A stretch of 64,000 bases of DNA from Pseudomonas fluorescens (lineage in GTDB: Bacteria; Pseudomonadota; Gammaproteobacteria; Pseudomonadales; Pseudomonadaceae). The position numbers and the translations under genes were made by a program. The DNA lies in the NCBI RefSeq assembly GCF_005938625.1, contig NZ_VCNJ01000029.1:186001-250000 (forward strand), read 5' to 3'. The stretch's first letter is position 1; each line of letters opens with the position of its first letter. The notes beneath the pieces were generated by a model that did not search any database, was not told the DNA's origin, and worked only from the letters and a program-made list of their open reading frames with translations. This document shows positions 1-8,271 of this stretch, piece after piece.

Positions 1-1060
1 CACCTCCACGGGCAATGACTTCGTTGATCGAGGTTGTGAGTCCTTCTCTGTCGTCCGGGTGCACGGTCATCACCACTTGTTCCAGGCTCAGACCGTCGAG
101 ACCCCAGGCCGGATCAAGGTTGAACACCCGCGCGAAGGCCTCATCGACGCTGAAGCGATCGCTGGGCAAGTGCCAGTGCCAGGTGCCGATAATGGCGCCG
201 GCGGCCAGAGCGAGCTGGACGCGTTCGACGTTTTCCCGGGCGACGGCCTCGCTGATGCGCAAGCGTTCTTGCGCGTCGCGGCGTTCGGTGACATCGCTGA
301 AGAAGATCGCAATCTGCCGATCGGCCGGGTCGCCGACACGCACGGCGCGCACATCGAACCAGCGCTCGAAGGTATTGGCGTAGTTCTCGAAGTTGGCCGG
401 CTCGCCGGTCTTGGCCACATGACCGTAGGTTTCGAACCAGAATTTCTCCAGGTTGGGCGCAAATTCGGTGACCCACTTGCCACGCAGGTTGACCCCGGCC
501 TGACGCTCGAACGCCGGGTTGGCCTCGACGAAGTAATAGTCGATGGGGTGGTCGTCGGCGTCGAATTTGACTTTGACGATGGCGAACGCCGCCTCGATGG
601 TTTCCAGAATGGTGCTGAAGCGCTCTTCACTCTGGCGCAATGCGGTTTCGGCGCTGCGCGAACGGGTCAGGTCGAGCATCGCACCAATCATGCGTTCGGC
701 CTTGCCATCGGCATTGCGGATCAGATGCCCGCGATCAAGCACTTCGGCGTAGGAACCATCGTGGCAGAGGAAGCGGTACTCCGCGCTCCAGGTCGTCCCG
801 GAGCCGTCAATCGCCGAGCGAATCGAGGTTGTCACGCGCGCGCGATCCAGGGTGTGAATCTGCGCAAATCGCCAATCACACGTCGGCTCGATGGCTGCTG
901 TCGCGTAGCCATACGCCTGTTGCAGCGAGTCGTTCCAGATGACCTGGTTGGTTTTCAGATCCCAGTCCCAGACGGCGTCGCAGGTCGCCTTGACGGCCAG
1001 ACGCAGGCGCGTGACCTCAGACTCAAGCTCCTCGCGAGTAAGCTGTTTCAGGATGTTCAC
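1..1060 (-). CDS. Multi-PAS sensor protein, 3' end outside window
   Basis: The minus-strand frame is open from a GTG at 1060 to the window edge (353 codons); an in-frame TGA lies just upstream of this GTG, so it is the first possible start. Three PAS-like segments are visible, at about residues 20-125, 140-255 and 270-353. The first opens with a WDWDLKTNQVIWN motif and ends in a PAC-like 'GAMLDLTRSRSAE'; the second ends 'FFSDVTERRDAQERL'. No transmembrane segment is seen, so it is probably cytoplasmic. By family habit a histidine kinase or GGDEF/EAL output would follow, but that part lies outside the window. It sits 127 bp downstream of the photolyase on the same strand, which could mean a light or redox theme, but that is inference. 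Confidence 0.8.
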   Translation of the reverse strand, partial: MNILKQLTREELESEVTRLRLAVKATCDAVWDWDLKTNQVIWNDSLQQAYGYATAAIEPTCDWRFAQIHTLDRARVTTSIRSAIDGSGTTWSAEYRFLCHDGSYAEVLDRGHLIRNADGKAERMIGAMLDLTRSRSAETALRQSEERFSTILETIEAAFAIVKVKFDADDHPIDYYFVEANPAFERQAGVNLRGKWVTEFAPNLEKFWFETYGHVAKTGEPANFENYANTFERWFDVRAVRVGDPADRQIAIFFSDVTERRDAQERLRISEAVARENVERVQLALAAGAIIGTWHWHLPSDRFSVDEAFARVFNLDPAWGLDGLSLEQVVMTVHPDDREGLTTSINEVIARGG

Positions 1061-1187
1061 CCTTCATGCGTTGATGGTTGGCTTGCGTTCAATTGGCGTG
1101 TTTCAAGCCATCGGCTTCACATGCTTTGTGAGCCATTGACCCGGGCCGTCATGTTTAAGTTGCACGAGGATCAAGGCTCGCGCGCTT

Positions 1188-2726
1188 TCATAGCGATTCG
1201 CCGTGATCCAGTCTGTCGAGCAGCCCTTGCCCGCGTTGCCACAAAGCCTGCTGTTTTTCCAACGGCATGCGATCGAGGTTTTTGTACATCATACCCATGC
1301 GCTGATTGCCGCGCAGAAGGTCACCGTGGCGCATCAGGAAATGCCAGTACAACGCGTTGAACGGGCAGGCGTTGTCGGCCGTGGTTTCACGCACCGAGTA
1401 CGCACAGTCGCGACAGTAGTCGGACATCCGATTGATGTACTGGCCGCTGGCGCAATAAGGCTTCGAACCGAGGTAACCGCCGTCGGCGTGCATGACCATG
1501 CCGAGGGTGTTGGGCAGCTCGACCCAATCGAAAGCGTCCATGTAAATCGCCAGATACCATTCACAGATCTGCTTCGGCGCGATGCCGGCGAGCAAGGCGA
1601 AATTGCCGGTCACCATCAGGCGCTGGATGTGATGGGCGTAAGCATGTTTGAGGCTCTGACCGATCGCCTGCCGCATGCAGTTCATCTGCGTCTCGCCGGT
1701 CCAGTAGAACTCTGGCAAGCGCCGCGTATTACCGAAGGCATTGCCCTCGGCGTACTCGGGCATGTGCAGCCAGTAAACGCCTCGAACATATTCGCGCCAG
1801 CCGATCAGTTGGCGGATGAAGCCTTCAGCAGCATTCAGCGCGATGCTGCCGGACCAATAGGCCGACTCCACATCGCTGCAGAGTTGGCGCAGGTCGAGCA
1901 AGCCAATGTTCAGCGCAGCGCTGATACGGGCATGGAACAGAAACGGTTCGTTACTGGCCATGGCGTCCTGATAATCGCCGAAGCCCGCCAGCCCATAGTC
2001 GAGAAAGTACGCCCACAATGCCTGGGCGTCGGCGTGGGTCACCGGATAGTTGAAATCATCCAGGCTGCCGTAGTGACTGGCGAAGCGATCCTTGACCAGT
2101 GCGAGAACTTCGAGGGTGATTGCATCGTTGGTAAAACCCGCCGGGTAGGGCGCCTTGACGGTTTTGGGCAGGGCTTTGCGATTGTCGGCATCAAAGTTCC
2201 ACGCGCCGCCGACTGGCGTGCCGTCACCGTTGAGCAACAAACGACTTTTGCGGCGCATCTCGCGATAGAAAAACTCCATGCGCAGCTGCTTTTTGCCAGC
2301 GGCCCACGCGCGGAATTCGTCGCGGCTGCACAGGAAGCGGTTGTCGGCGTGCCAGTGGATCGGCAAGCCACATTCCTTGAGCGATTGCTCCAGACGCCAG
2401 TCGCCGCATTCGGTCAGGTGCAATTCGTTGGCCTGCAGCAGCGCCTGCCAGCGCTTTAATTCGCCGGGCACCGAGCCGCTGTTCTGCGGGTCGTCGAGGG
2501 TCACGTAATGTACGCAGAAGCCTTGGTCTTTCAGTGCCTGCGCGAAGTGACGCATGGCGCTGAAGATCAGGGCGATCTTCTGTGGGTGATGGGCAACATG
2601 GCTGGCTTCCTCCATGACCTCGACCAGCAGCACGCGGTCGTGTTCGCGATCCAGCCCCGCCAATGAAGCCAGATCAAACGATAACTGGTCACCCAGAACG
2701 AGGCACAGCCGATGGGTTTTGTTCAT
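1188..2726 (-). CDS. phrB: Iron-sulfur cryptochrome/photolyase (prokaryotic 6-4 photolyase type)
   Basis: This 512-residue protein belongs to the deoxyribodipyrimidine photolyase-related (FeS-BCP) family, which repairs (6-4) photoproducts with FAD and a [4Fe-4S] cluster. The four cluster cysteines can be placed at residues 350 (NCMRQ), 438 and 441 (YCRDC) and about 454 (ACPFN), the same numbering as the characterised Agrobacterium PhrB. The N-terminal 'LVLGDQLS' is the usual opening of the family's Rossmann-like domain. The ATG at 2726 is well placed. Upstream on the minus strand an imperfect dyad (TATACA at 2816-2811, TGTACA at 2798-2793, 12 bp apart) might be a LitR-type light-response operator; this is speculative. 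Confidence 0.9.
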   Translation of the reverse strand: MNKTHRLCLVLGDQLSFDLASLAGLDREHDRVLLVEVMEEASHVAHHPQKIALIFSAMRHFAQALKDQGFCVHYVTLDDPQNSGSVPGELKRWQALLQANELHLTECGDWRLEQSLKECGLPIHWHADNRFLCSRDEFRAWAAGKKQLRMEFFYREMRRKSRLLLNGDGTPVGGAWNFDADNRKALPKTVKAPYPAGFTNDAITLEVLALVKDRFASHYGSLDDFNYPVTHADAQALWAYFLDYGLAGFGDYQDAMASNEPFLFHARISAALNIGLLDLRQLCSDVESAYWSGSIALNAAEGFIRQLIGWREYVRGVYWLHMPEYAEGNAFGNTRRLPEFYWTGETQMNCMRQAIGQSLKHAYAHHIQRLMVTGNFALLAGIAPKQICEWYLAIYMDAFDWVELPNTLGMVMHADGGYLGSKPYCASGQYINRMSDYCRDCAYSVRETTADNACPFNALYWHFLMRHGDLLRGNQRMGMMYKNLDRMPLEKQQALWQRGQGLLDRLDHGESL

Positions 2727-2846
2727 TTCACGGATTCAGCGTAAAGAGCAGCAGGCTGCCGAGTGGACGTTTAAGTGCTAAGTCCAGATAGTTGTACAGA
2801 TTGTAGTTGGTGTATAGGTTTTTGTGGCGGATTGGGGGAAATATGA

Positions 2847-2870
2847 GCGCTCCTGATGTTTCAGGAGCGC
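2847..2870 (-). terminator. Hairpin after the Old Yellow Enzyme gene
   Basis: A perfect 10-bp stem (GCGCTCCTGA / TCAGGAGCGC) with a 4-nt loop lies 24 bp past the stop of the minus-strand alkene reductase. The U-tract on the minus side is weak (ATATTT), so termination may be partial. Confidence 0.55.
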
Positions 2871-2893
2871 GTGCCTGGAATGATGTTTAAGGA

Positions 2894-4018
2894 TTAGCCG
2901 GGATAAACGGGGTAGTCGGTATAGCCCTCGGCGTTGCCGCCATACACCGTCGCCGGGTTCAACGCATTCAACGGCCAGTCATTGGCAATCCGCGCCGGCA
3001 GATCAGGGTTGGCCATGAACGGGCGGCCGAAAGCGACCAAGTCTGCCAGCCCGGATTCAAGCAGTTGCGCGCCGGATTCTGCGGTGTAACGCCCGGCATA
3101 AATGATCGCGCCGCTGAAGGTGTCGCGCACCGCCTGACGAAACGTGAGGGGCATCGCCGGCGCGTTGTCCCAGTCGGCTTCGGCAATCGACAGATAGGCA
3201 ATGCCCACGTCCTGCAGCACTTTGATCGCTTCGATGTAGGTGGTGTGCGGATCTTCCTCGACCATGCCCAGGTAAGTGCGCGCTTCATCAGTGGTGGTGA
3301 ACAGCGGCGCGAACCGCACGCCGACCTTTTCCTTGCCGATGCACTCGGCGACACCGGCGACGACTTCCTTGAGAAAGCGCAGGCGATTTTGCAAGGAACC
3401 ACCGTACTGATCGTTGCGCAAATTGCTGTGGGCGGAGATGAACTGGTTCACCAGATACCCGTTGGCGCAGTGCAATTCGATGCCGTCGAAGCCGGCATCC
3501 ATGGCGTTGCGTGCGGCTTGGATGTACAGCTGAACCAGTTCCTGTACTTCATCGGTGCTCAGCGCGCGAGGTGCCGACGGTGGCACCAGTTCACCGGCGC
3601 CGGGCGCGGTTTCGATAAACACGCTGACCCGATCGGTGGCCACGGCAGAGGCGGAAACCGGCGCCGCGCCGTCGGGTTGCAACGCGGTATGCGAGACGCG
3701 GCCGACGTGCCACAACTGGGCGAAAATCACCCCGTCCACGGCATGTACGGCGTCGGTGACTTTGCGCCAACCGGCGATTTGCTCAGGCGTATGAATGCCC
3801 GGCGTCCACGCGTAACCCTGGCCGCGAGGCTCGATCTGCGTGCCCTCGGTGACTAGCAAACCGGCACCGGCGCGTTGCTGGTAATACTCGGCCATCAGTT
3901 CATTGGCAATGTTGCCCGGTTGAGTGCTGCGCTGGCGGGTGAGGGGTGGCAGGACGATACGGTTTTTCAGGGTGTGATGGCCGAGTTTGGCCGGGGTGAA
4001 GAACGGGGTGCTATTCAT
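2894..4018 (-). CDS. nemA: Alkene reductase, Old Yellow Enzyme family (NemA/XenB-like)
   Basis: This 374-residue FMN-dependent ene-reductase uses NAD(P)H to reduce activated C=C bonds and nitro compounds such as N-ethylmaleimide. It has the full-length TIM barrel, the substrate-anion binding pair H183 and N186 (in ELHCANGYL) and the proton-donor Tyr188. The QLWHVGR stretch near residue 101 is characteristic of the family. A TAGAC-N5-GACTA palindrome sits 25 bp upstream of the start, matching the operators at the nemR promoter. With the DJ-1-like gene and nemR it forms an electrophile-detoxification locus comparable to E. coli nemRA. The symbol follows context; xenB would be equally defensible. 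Confidence 0.9.
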   Translation of the reverse strand: MNSTPFFTPAKLGHHTLKNRIVLPPLTRQRSTQPGNIANELMAEYYQQRAGAGLLVTEGTQIEPRGQGYAWTPGIHTPEQIAGWRKVTDAVHAVDGVIFAQLWHVGRVSHTALQPDGAAPVSASAVATDRVSVFIETAPGAGELVPPSAPRALSTDEVQELVQLYIQAARNAMDAGFDGIELHCANGYLVNQFISAHSNLRNDQYGGSLQNRLRFLKEVVAGVAECIGKEKVGVRFAPLFTTTDEARTYLGMVEEDPHTTYIEAIKVLQDVGIAYLSIAEADWDNAPAMPLTFRQAVRDTFSGAIIYAGRYTAESGAQLLESGLADLVAFGRPFMANPDLPARIANDWPLNALNPATVYGGNAEGYTDYPVYPG

Positions 4019-4042
4019 GGATTACCTTGTCTTGGTGCTTAT

Positions 4043-4057
4043 TAGACCAGTCGACTA
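4043..4057. promoter_or_regulatory. NemR-type operator upstream of nemA
   Basis: TAGACCAGTCGACTA: arms TAGAC and GACTA, one mismatch from a perfect TAGAC-N5-GTCTA palindrome. It lies 25 bp before the nemA start, where a bound repressor would block transcription. Confidence 0.65.
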
Positions 4058-4122
4058 TTGATTGGATGAAAAATAACGCCGAGCAAGACGCACCCGGCGT
4101 TAGGAAGGTTGGACGCGAGGTT

Positions 4123-4800
4123 TTAGCCCAACATCTCCAGCAGTTTTTTCGCGACAGCGGCAGAACTGGCCGGATTCTGGCCAGTGACCAGTTGCCCGTC
4201 GGCGACCACGTGAACCTGCCAGTCAGCGACTTTCGAGTAATAACCGCCGAGACGCTGGAACTCGTCCTCGATCAGGAACGGCACCACGTCCGTCAGGCCA
4301 ACGGCCTCTTCTTCAGCGTTGGTGAAACCGGTGACCTGGCGATGCTGGACCAGCGGTTTGCCGTCAGCGGTGAGGACATGACGCAACACACCCGGTGCAT
4401 GGCAAACAAAACCGTGGGGCTTGTTAGCGCGGTCAAATGCTTCGATCAACGCGATCGAGTGCTTGTCTTCGGCCAGATCCCACAGCGGGCCGTGGCCACC
4501 CGGGTAAAACACGGCATCGAAGCCCTCAGCGCTGACGTCGGCCAAGCGCCCGGTGTTGGCCAGTGCCTGCTGTGCGGCCGGGTCTTTGCGGAAGCGATCG
4601 GTTTCGGCGGTTTGCGCATCGGGCTCATCGCTTTTCGGGTCCAGCGGCGGCTGACCTCCAGCGGGGGAAACCAGCGTGACCTCGGCGCCGGCGTCCTTGA
4701 AGGCGTAGTAGGGCGCGGCGAACTCTTCCAGCCAGAAGCCGGTTTTCTTGCCGGTGTCGCCGAGTTGATCGTGGGAAGTCAAAACCATCAGGATTTTCAT
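4123..4800 (-). CDS. Type 1 glutamine amidotransferase-like (DJ-1/PfpI, HchA-like) protein
   Basis: This 225-residue protein has the DJ-1/PfpI fold with the nucleophile elbow FVCHAPG (Cys133-His134) and a conserved Glu in WLEE near residue 26. Family members such as Hsp31/HchA act as glyoxalase III on methylglyoxal or as deglycases, while others are chaperones. The gene lies between nemA (same strand) and divergent nemR, and a perfect NemR-type operator at 4903-4917 lies about 100 bp before its start. In E. coli NemR controls glyoxalase I (gloA); here a glyoxalase-III-like gene appears to take that position. The ATG at 4800 is the natural start, with no competing upstream Met. Confidence 0.85.
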   Translation of the reverse strand: MKILMVLTSHDQLGDTGKKTGFWLEEFAAPYYAFKDAGAEVTLVSPAGGQPPLDPKSDEPDAQTAETDRFRKDPAAQQALANTGRLADVSAEGFDAVFYPGGHGPLWDLAEDKHSIALIEAFDRANKPHGFVCHAPGVLRHVLTADGKPLVQHRQVTGFTNAEEEAVGLTDVVPFLIEDEFQRLGGYYSKVADWQVHVVADGQLVTGQNPASSAAVAKKLLEMLG

Positions 4801-4902
4801 AGAGCACCTTGAGTCGATCAGGTGTCTTCGATTGAGCGAAGGATTCGCACATCGGCCACACCGGTCAGAAAACGTTTGTCGGGGCGCAGCATAGATTCCA
4901 AT

Positions 4903-4917
4903 TAGACCAGTCGTCTA
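4903..4917. promoter_or_regulatory. NemR-type operator, perfect palindrome
   Basis: TAGACCAGTCGTCTA has perfect TAGAC/GTCTA arms around 5 bp. It lies in the divergent interval between the DJ-1-like gene (start 4800) and nemR (start 5013), so it could control both. Confidence 0.75.
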
Positions 4918-4976
4918 GTAATTTTTTATCCGCAGGTTTTTCATCGACAGGTATGGCAAACTTCCGTTCCTCCGAA

Positions 4977-4991
4977 AATACGACTGGTCTA
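4977..4991. promoter_or_regulatory. Third NemR-type half-operator before nemR
   Basis: The reverse complement reads TAGACCAGTCGTATT, sharing 12 of 15 bases with the perfect site 60 bp away but with a degenerate right arm. It ends 21 bp before the nemR start, consistent with autoregulation. Confidence 0.5.
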
Positions 4992-5012
4992 TTGCCTGGT
5001 AATGTGCGCCCG

Positions 5013-5597
5013 ATGAAACCGACCTACGACGACACCCGCCAACACTTGCTCGACACCGGCCACCGGATGATGGCCGAGAAGGGCTTCACCAGTGTCGGCC
5101 TCAACGAAATCCTGCAAACCGCCGGTGTGCCCAAGGGTTCGTTCTATCACTACTTCAAATCCAAAGAGTTGTACGGCCAGGCGTTGCTTGCGGATTACTT
5201 CGTCGGCTACCTCGCGGACATGGAGCGACGCCTGACGCTGCCAGGCTTGAGCGCCTATGAGCGGCTGATGGATTACTGGCAGGGCTGGCAGAACCGCTGC
5301 ACCCTCGAAGGGCATGGCGATGAGTGTCTGGTGGTGAAACTCAGCGCCGAAGTCGCCGACCTGTCGGAGTCGATGCGCCTCACCTTGCGCGATGGCGCCG
5401 AGCAAGTGGTGGCGCGCATCACCCTGTGTATCGAGCAGGGTCAGGCTGAAAACAGCCTGCCCACAGGCGATGCCCGGCATCTGGCGGAAACCTTGTATCA
5501 GCTGTGGTTGGGTGCCAGTTTGCTGAACAAATTGCAGCGTACCGGGCAATCTCTGGACACTTCGATGGCAATGACAAAGCAGCTTTTGCACGTTTGA
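5013..5597 (+). CDS. nemR: TetR-family electrophile/reactive chlorine sensor NemR
   Basis: The 194-residue protein has an N-terminal TetR helix-turn-helix (GLNEILQTAGVPKGSFYHYF) and a ligand domain with 'ECLVVKLSAEVADLSESMR'. From memory this aligns with E. coli NemR 'GCLTVKLSAEVCDLSEDMR', putting Cys105 here opposite the redox-sensing Cys106 of E. coli. The start at 5013 is chosen over the in-frame ATG at 4953 because MKPTYDDTRQHLL matches the E. coli N-terminus and because the earlier start would put the operator inside the gene. It is probably a repressor released when the cysteine is modified by quinones, methylglyoxal, NEM or HOCl. Confidence 0.88.
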   Translation: MKPTYDDTRQHLLDTGHRMMAEKGFTSVGLNEILQTAGVPKGSFYHYFKSKELYGQALLADYFVGYLADMERRLTLPGLSAYERLMDYWQGWQNRCTLEGHGDECLVVKLSAEVADLSESMRLTLRDGAEQVVARITLCIEQGQAENSLPTGDARHLAETLYQLWLGASLLNKLQRTGQSLDTSMAMTKQLLHV

Positions 5598-5663
5598 CCA
5601 GATTTTTTGTGCGACGCAATGGATGACATGTGTACCGGCACGCGGTCAGCTTAAACATACGAA

Positions 5664-5678
5664 TGGGAATAAGTTTCA
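5664..5678. promoter_or_regulatory. Fur-box-like site before TonB receptor
   Basis: TGGGAATAAGTTTCA matches 12 of the 14 fixed positions of TGAGAATnATTCTCA and lies 86 bp upstream of the siderophore receptor start, the expected place for iron repression. Confidence 0.55.
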
Positions 5679-5764
5679 ATAACAGGATGCTTTGGTATAC
5701 CATCCGCAGCGCTTTGCTGGCGGTTTTACCCTTCGTTCTGGCCTATTCGTAAGGTTCTCATTTC

Positions 5765-7891
5765 ATGCGTCGTACTCTACTTTCCGTGTGTGTACTGCAA
5801 GCGTTGTCTTCTTCTTCGTGGGCCGACCAGGCCGATTCAACATCCGCAGCGCTTGAGCTGGACGCAACCGATGTGGTCGGTACAGCGGATTACGAACGGG
5901 CCGACGGCCCGGTGCAGGGTTATCGCGCGACGCGTTCTGCCAGTGCCACGCGCACCGACACCGCCATCCATGAAACCCCGCAATCAATCAGCGTAGTAAC
6001 CAAGGATGCGGTCGAAGACCTCGGCGCCACGCGACTGCAAGATGCACTGGACTACGCGGGCGGCGTGGGCCGGGCGAACAATTTCGGCGGGCAGGGACTG
6101 ACCACATTCACCGTGCGCGGCTTCACCACCGGCGAGTTCTACCGCAACGGCTTCCCGATCAATCGCGGCTACCCGAACATGCCCGACGCCAACACCATCG
6201 AGCGTCTGGAAGTGCTGCGCGGGCCGGCGACGATGCTCTACGGCCGTGGCGATCCCGGCGGCACCTTCAACGTTGTTTCCAAGCAGCCGTTGGCTGAGCG
6301 CACGGTCACCTTGGGCAGTCAGTTGAATGACCAAGGCATGAAGCGCGGCACATTGGACGCCTCTGGCCCACTGGATGAAGAAGGGCGCCTGGCCTATCGA
6401 CTGAACGTGGTGGGCGAGGGCGGCGATACCTTCCGCGATCACGTCGAGACCGAGCGCTACGGCATCACGCCAGTGCTGACCTGGCAGGCCAGCGATGCCA
6501 CCCGGGTGATCTTCGAGGGTGATTTCATGCGCAACAATCATCCGCTGGATCGCGGCGTGACGCGTTACGCCAAGCAGATCGGCACCGCCTCGCGCGACAC
6601 GTTTTTCGGCGAGAAAGACGCTGGCAAATTGCACAACGACAACAACATGGCGCAGCTTCGTTTCGAACATCTGCTCAATGATGACTGGACGTTGGGCGGT
6701 GGTTTCCAGTGGCTCGACGGCTCCCTCGCGGGCAATGCGATCGAAGCCAACGGCGTTGCCGATGACGGTCGAACCCTTGGACGCAACTTCAACTACCGCA
6801 AGCTGGAATGGACCGACAAGGATACCCAGCTCAATCTGACCGGGCATTTCAGCACCGGTGGCCTGCAGCACACCTTGCTGACTGGCATTGAGTATGAAGA
6901 TTACGATTACAAGTCGATCATTCAGCGCTCCAGCGGCGCGGTCGGTGCCTACCCGATCGACATCTTCGATCCGGTCTACGGCCAGCCACGGCCGGCATTG
7001 ACCCGCACACCGACCCACGACAAGGAAAACCTCAAGACCTATGCCGCGTTCGTGCAGGATCAGGTGGCGTTGACCGAGCGTCTGAAGGTCCTGGCCGGGG
7101 CGCGTTTCGAACGTTTCGAGCACGACTATGAAACCTACGTGCCCGGCGGCAAAAACTGGCAGGCCAGCGACAACGCGGTGACCCCGCGCATCGGCGTGAC
7201 CTACGACCTGACCGAGACGCTGGCGGTCTACGCCGACACCGCGCGCTCGTTCAAGCCCAATACCGGCGCGAGCCGCGTGGGCGGAGGCTTCGCCCCGGAG
7301 AAAGGCAAATCCTACGAAATGGGCGTCAAATGGGAAGCGCTTGATCATCAGTTGAGCGTCGATGCGGCGATCTATCAGATCGAAAAGCGCAACGTGCTGA
7401 CCACCGACCCGATGGACTCGACCTTCAGTGTGGCGGCCGGGGAAGTGCGCAGCCGTGGTTTCGACCTGAACGTCGCCGGCAACCTGACACCTGAATGGCG
7501 CGTCATCGGCGGCTACGCCTACGTGGATGCCGAAGTGACCAAGGACAACGTGATCCGCTCGGGCACGCGGCTGATGAACATCCCGCAAAACAGCTTCAGC
7601 CTGCTCAACGTTTACGAGTTTCAGGACGGCGCGTTCAAAGGCCTCGGCCTGGGCACCGGACTCAAGTACGTCGACGAACGCGCCGGGCAAACCGCCAATA
7701 CTGCGTTCTCGATGGACAGCTACACGGTTGTCGACTTGCTCGGCTTCTACAAGGTCAACGACAAAGTGCGGCTCAATCTAGACGTGAAGAATCTGTTTGA
7801 CCGGGATTATGAAGAGGGCGCGTTTGGTAATGTCTACGCCTATCCGGGCGCGCCGAGAACGGTGCAGGTCGGGATTTCCTACACGTTGTAA
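5765..7891 (+). CDS. TonB-dependent siderophore receptor
   Basis: This 708-residue outer-membrane receptor has a signal peptide ending near Ala20 (SSSWA), a plug domain (about residues 50-180, with 'HETPQSISVVTKDAVEDLG' and 'IERLEVLRGPATMLYGRGDPGG'), and a long beta-barrel ending in the 'GISYTL' type of terminal strand. There is no N-terminal signalling (STN) domain, so it is a FhuA/FoxA-like transducer-free receptor rather than an FpvA type. The plug wording is typical of hydroxamate or ferric-siderophore receptors, but the ligand cannot be read from sequence. A Fur-box-like site precedes it. No sigma or anti-sigma pair is nearby. Confidence 0.9.
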   Translation: MRRTLLSVCVLQALSSSSWADQADSTSAALELDATDVVGTADYERADGPVQGYRATRSASATRTDTAIHETPQSISVVTKDAVEDLGATRLQDALDYAGGVGRANNFGGQGLTTFTVRGFTTGEFYRNGFPINRGYPNMPDANTIERLEVLRGPATMLYGRGDPGGTFNVVSKQPLAERTVTLGSQLNDQGMKRGTLDASGPLDEEGRLAYRLNVVGEGGDTFRDHVETERYGITPVLTWQASDATRVIFEGDFMRNNHPLDRGVTRYAKQIGTASRDTFFGEKDAGKLHNDNNMAQLRFEHLLNDDWTLGGGFQWLDGSLAGNAIEANGVADDGRTLGRNFNYRKLEWTDKDTQLNLTGHFSTGGLQHTLLTGIEYEDYDYKSIIQRSSGAVGAYPIDIFDPVYGQPRPALTRTPTHDKENLKTYAAFVQDQVALTERLKVLAGARFERFEHDYETYVPGGKNWQASDNAVTPRIGVTYDLTETLAVYADTARSFKPNTGASRVGGGFAPEKGKSYEMGVKWEALDHQLSVDAAIYQIEKRNVLTTDPMDSTFSVAAGEVRSRGFDLNVAGNLTPEWRVIGGYAYVDAEVTKDNVIRSGTRLMNIPQNSFSLLNVYEFQDGAFKGLGLGTGLKYVDERAGQTANTAFSMDSYTVVDLLGFYKVNDKVRLNLDVKNLFDRDYEEGAFGNVYAYPGAPRTVQVGISYTL

Positions 7892-7908
7892 GTCGGTGCA
7901 CAGGCAGC

Positions 7909-8111
7909 CCCTCACCCCAACCCTCTCCCTGTGGGAGAGGGAGCCGACCGAAGTGTCTTGGGTTATGCATCGACCTGACAGATCGCGTCGATGATGGGTT
8001 CATCCGCAATGCTTGGCGGTATTGAATTCACAGGCGCTATTGCAGGTCGGCGTTCATCGCCAATATCCCCCAATCGGTTCCCTCTCCTGGGGGAGAGGGC
8101 TAGGGTGAGGG
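7909..8111. repeat. MITE-like inverted-repeat element, copy 1
   Basis: The element runs from CCCTCACCCCAACCCTCTCC to its imperfect reverse complement GGAGAGGGCTAGGGTGAGGG. Each end carries its own CCCTCTCC/GGAGAGGG hairpin, and the middle holds a degenerate 'atgcatcgacctga' word. Related copies lie at 39791-39966 and 52135-52370. No coding capacity is seen. The rest of the 380-bp gap between the receptor and the next gene holds no supported gene. Confidence 0.75.
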
Positions 8112-8271
8112 CAGCTGCTTCGGCACCCGCCACTTAGCCAGCGACACAACCCTGCGGCGTCTTCCCGGCAAAGCTTTCCAGCAAACTCGCCACCACCATC
8201 GGCGGGGGGCTTTTCGGTGTCGCAGGCAACGTTATCCATGGGTCTTTCGCCAGATGATTACAGGCAGGCAA

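Noticed and set aside
59..1360. 433-codon plus-strand open frame
   Set aside because: It is antisense to the PAS protein, which has clear PAS motifs; high third-position GC keeps the opposite frame open.
5984..7690. 568-codon minus-strand frame under the TonB receptor
   Set aside because: The plus strand encodes a recognisable receptor; the opposite frame has no motif and is a GC-driven shadow.
8134..8271. Open minus-strand stretch after the MDR stop reading like a protein C-terminus (...VVASLLESFAGKTPQGCVAG)
   Set aside because: It has no start codon with a ribosome site and lies between a gene end and a repeat; it may be a gene remnant but I cannot name a family.
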